Assembly: GCA_024681495.1 (NCBI GenBank)
Contig: JAILAS010000086.1
Span: 1 to 7,846, forward strand
Length of the DNA stretch: 7,846 nucleotides
From: Eubacterium sp.
GTDB taxonomy: Bacteria; Bacillota; Clostridia; Lachnospirales; Lachnospiraceae
Reading direction: 5' to 3'
This document shows positions 6,617 through 7,846 of this stretch, one piece after another; position 1 is the stretch's first letter; each line of letters starts with the position of its first letter. The notes below the pieces were generated by a model. The model worked only from the letters and a program-made list of their open reading frames with translations, made no database searches and was not told where the DNA came from. A program made the translations under genes and the position numbers.

Positions 6617-7696
6617 TTATAACTCTATTAGATCCTTGGGTGACAGAGCCAGGCTCCTGCACCCGTCCTCGGTGACCACGCACATGTCCTCGATGCGCAC
6701 GCCGCCGAAGCCGTCTATATAAATCCCGGGCTCCACCGTCTCGATGTTCCCCGGCACGAGCACGCGCTCCTCCGAGGGCGAAAGCCTGGGGCTCTCGTGA
6801 ATGAACAGCCCGGCACTGTGGCCGAGGCCGTGCCCGAAGTACTCGCCGTACCCCGCGGCCTTTATGATGTCCCTGGAGACGGCGTCCACGTCCTTCCCCT
6901 TAAGTCCGGGGCGGAGCGCCTCGACGCCTGCCAGCTGGGCGTTCAACACGGTGTGGTAGACCTCCTTCTGCCGCTCGGACGCCTTTCCGACCACGACCGT
7001 GCGGGTCATGTCGGAGCAGTATCCCTTATAGATGCAGCCGAAGTCCATGGTTACGAAGTCGCCCTTCTCTATGGGCTTATCCGTAGGCCTATGGTGGGGG
7101 CGGGCGCTGTTAAGGCCCGAGGCCACGATGGTCTCGAACGAGAATCCCATCGCTCCCTCCCTCTTCATGGCGTACTCTATCTCGCAGGCGAGCTCGAGCT
7201 CGGTTATCCCGGGCTTTATCAGGGGAAGCACGGCCTCGAGCGCCCTGTCCCCGATGTGCTCCGCCTCCTCCATGAGGGCTATCTCATCCGGGCTCTTCAC
7301 CATGCGCAGCGCGTCCAGGGCTTCGCCCAGGAGCGCAATCTCGATGTCCGGAAGCATCTTCCTGTACTTCTCGAGCTCGGCGACCGTGAGGCTAAGGTCC
7401 TCGAATCCGATTTTATGTAAACCGTCTTCGGAGAGCAGCCCATTGAGGATTTCCTTCCTGGGGTGGCCGGAATTGTACTCTATCACCTCGAAGCCGGCCG
7501 GGGCGGAGAACTCCCGGGCGGCGATGGTGTACCTCGAGTCGGTGATAAGCACCGCGCGACCGGCGGATATGAGGAGCTCTCCCTCTCCGTCGAAGCCGCT
7601 CAGATAATGGAAGTTGTATTGGTCCGTGACGACGATGGCGTCCAGGTCCTTCGGAGCCAGCACCTCACGGGCTATCCTGTCTTTAATATCAGCCAA
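6617..7696 (-). CDS. M24B family Xaa-Pro peptidase
   Basis: A 359-residue cytoplasmic metallopeptidase of the creatinase/aminopeptidase P fold, expected to cleave peptides next to proline. The N-terminal domain (about 1-125) has the usual DQYNFHYLSGF (25-35) and TDSRYT (52-57) motifs. The C-terminal pita-bread domain shows all five dinuclear metal ligands: D218 (MDFG), D229 (SDMTRT), H293 (GHGLGHSAG), E322 (TVEPGIY) and E336 (RIEDM). The substrate-side histidine H201 is in ARPHHRPTD. Length matches YqhT/YpdF/PepQ-type proteins. Aminopeptidase and dipeptidase cannot be told apart here, so no symbol is given. The start is TTG at 7696, chosen because AAAGGAAGGG ends five bases upstream and no in-frame ATG or GTG is near. 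It leads the peptidase-rpiB-efp group. Confidence 0.94.
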   Translation of the reverse strand: MADIKDRIAREVLAPKDLDAIVVTDQYNFHYLSGFDGEGELLISAGRAVLITDSRYTIAAREFSAPAGFEVIEYNSGHPRKEILNGLLSEDGLHKIGFEDLSLTVAELEKYRKMLPDIEIALLGEALDALRMVKSPDEIALMEEAEHIGDRALEAVLPLIKPGITELELACEIEYAMKREGAMGFSFETIVASGLNSARPHHRPTDKPIEKGDFVTMDFGCIYKGYCSDMTRTVVVGKASERQKEVYHTVLNAQLAGVEALRPGLKGKDVDAVSRDIIKAAGYGEYFGHGLGHSAGLFIHESPRLSPSEERVLVPGNIETVEPGIYIDGFGGVRIEDMCVVTEDGCRSLALSPKDLIEL

Positions 7697-7701
7697 AACA
7701 A

Positions 7702-7711
7702 CCCTTCCTTT
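7702..7711 (-). promoter_or_regulatory. Ribosome binding site setting a TTG start
   Basis: AAAGGAAGGG on the minus strand lies directly upstream of TTG at 7696-7694. The AGGA core is nine bases from the start codon, a good distance. It supports the non-ATG start of the Xaa-Pro peptidase. Confidence 0.7.
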
Positions 7712-7738
7712 CGTTTGTTTCGTCCATATAGCCCATAG

Positions 7739-7767
7739 ATTTTACCACGCGGCTCATCCCGTTGCAA
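7739..7767 (-). promoter_or_regulatory. Predicted sigma-A-type promoter of the peptidase-rpiB genes
   Basis: On the minus strand, -35 TTGCAA (7767-7762) and -10 TAAAAT (7744-7739) are 17 bases apart. The -10 matches TATAAT at five of six positions. Start of transcription would be near 7732, leaving a leader of about 36 bases that includes the ribosome binding site. The -35 hexamer and spacing are the same as at the efp promoter. Confidence 0.6.
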
Positions 7768-7815
7768 GTCCGCGCCGACAATGCGCCCCACGGGCCTTTT
7801 TAGGCGCACTTTCCC

Positions 7816-7846
7816 ATAAAAACCAAACGAGCCCCCACGAGGGAGG
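7816..7846 (-). terminator. Possible rho-independent terminator of an off-window gene
   Basis: On the minus strand CTCCC (7845-7841), loop TCGT, then GGGGG (7836-7832) can pair with one G-U, followed by CTCG and a T-rich tail (TTTGGTTTTTAT). This would end a transcript arriving from beyond the right edge, just before the peptidase promoter. The stem is short and its outer part may be cut by the window edge. The rest of 7697-7846 holds only the promoter and leader. Confidence 0.35.

Noticed and set aside
7782..7808. Inverted repeat TGCGCC / GGCGCA upstream of the peptidase promoter
   Set aside because: Six pairs with a loop of about 15 bases and no T-run after either arm, so it is not a convincing terminator or operator.

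Overview
The window reads as bacterial chromosome from a Gram-positive Clostridia relative, most likely Lachnospiraceae. This rests on the look of the elongation factor P, GalU and sugar-transferase proteins, on strong AGGAGG-type ribosome binding sites, and on a moderately high GC content judged by eye. All nine recognisable genes lie on the minus strand, so transcription runs from the right edge to the left edge. I see no tRNA, rRNA, CRISPR array, insertion sequence or phage gene.

The right part (about 5456-7846) is housekeeping. After a possible terminator of an off-window gene and a good sigma-A-type promoter come an M24B Xaa-Pro peptidase with a TTG start, ribose-5-phosphate isomerase B, and translation elongation factor P. 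The last has its own well-formed promoter in the 107-base gap before it. A peptidase of this family next to efp is a known Firmicutes arrangement (yqhT-efp in Bacillus subtilis). Here rpiB sits between them.

The left part (1-5404) is a surface-polysaccharide gene set, tightly packed with gaps of 18, -4, 21, 15 and 38 bases, so probably one transcript. It contains galU (UDP-glucose synthesis), glf (UDP-galactopyranose to UDP-galactofuranose), and a membrane sugar-phosphate transferase that starts glycan assembly on a lipid carrier. These are followed by an IspD/TarI-type cytidylyltransferase, an extended short-chain dehydrogenase/epimerase, and the first 41 codons of what looks like an ABC-2 polysaccharide export permease cut by the left edge. 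Together they suggest a galactofuranose-containing glycan with a CDP-activated component, perhaps an alditol phosphate, exported by an ABC transporter. The glycosyltransferases and the ATPase would have to lie beyond the left edge.

Nothing here is clearly a new system. The least understood part is the cytidylyltransferase plus dehydrogenase pair, whose product cannot be read from sequence. Other points are an AT-rich first 47 codons of glf, two promoters sharing the same -35 hexamer and spacing, and a short repeat in the efp leader.
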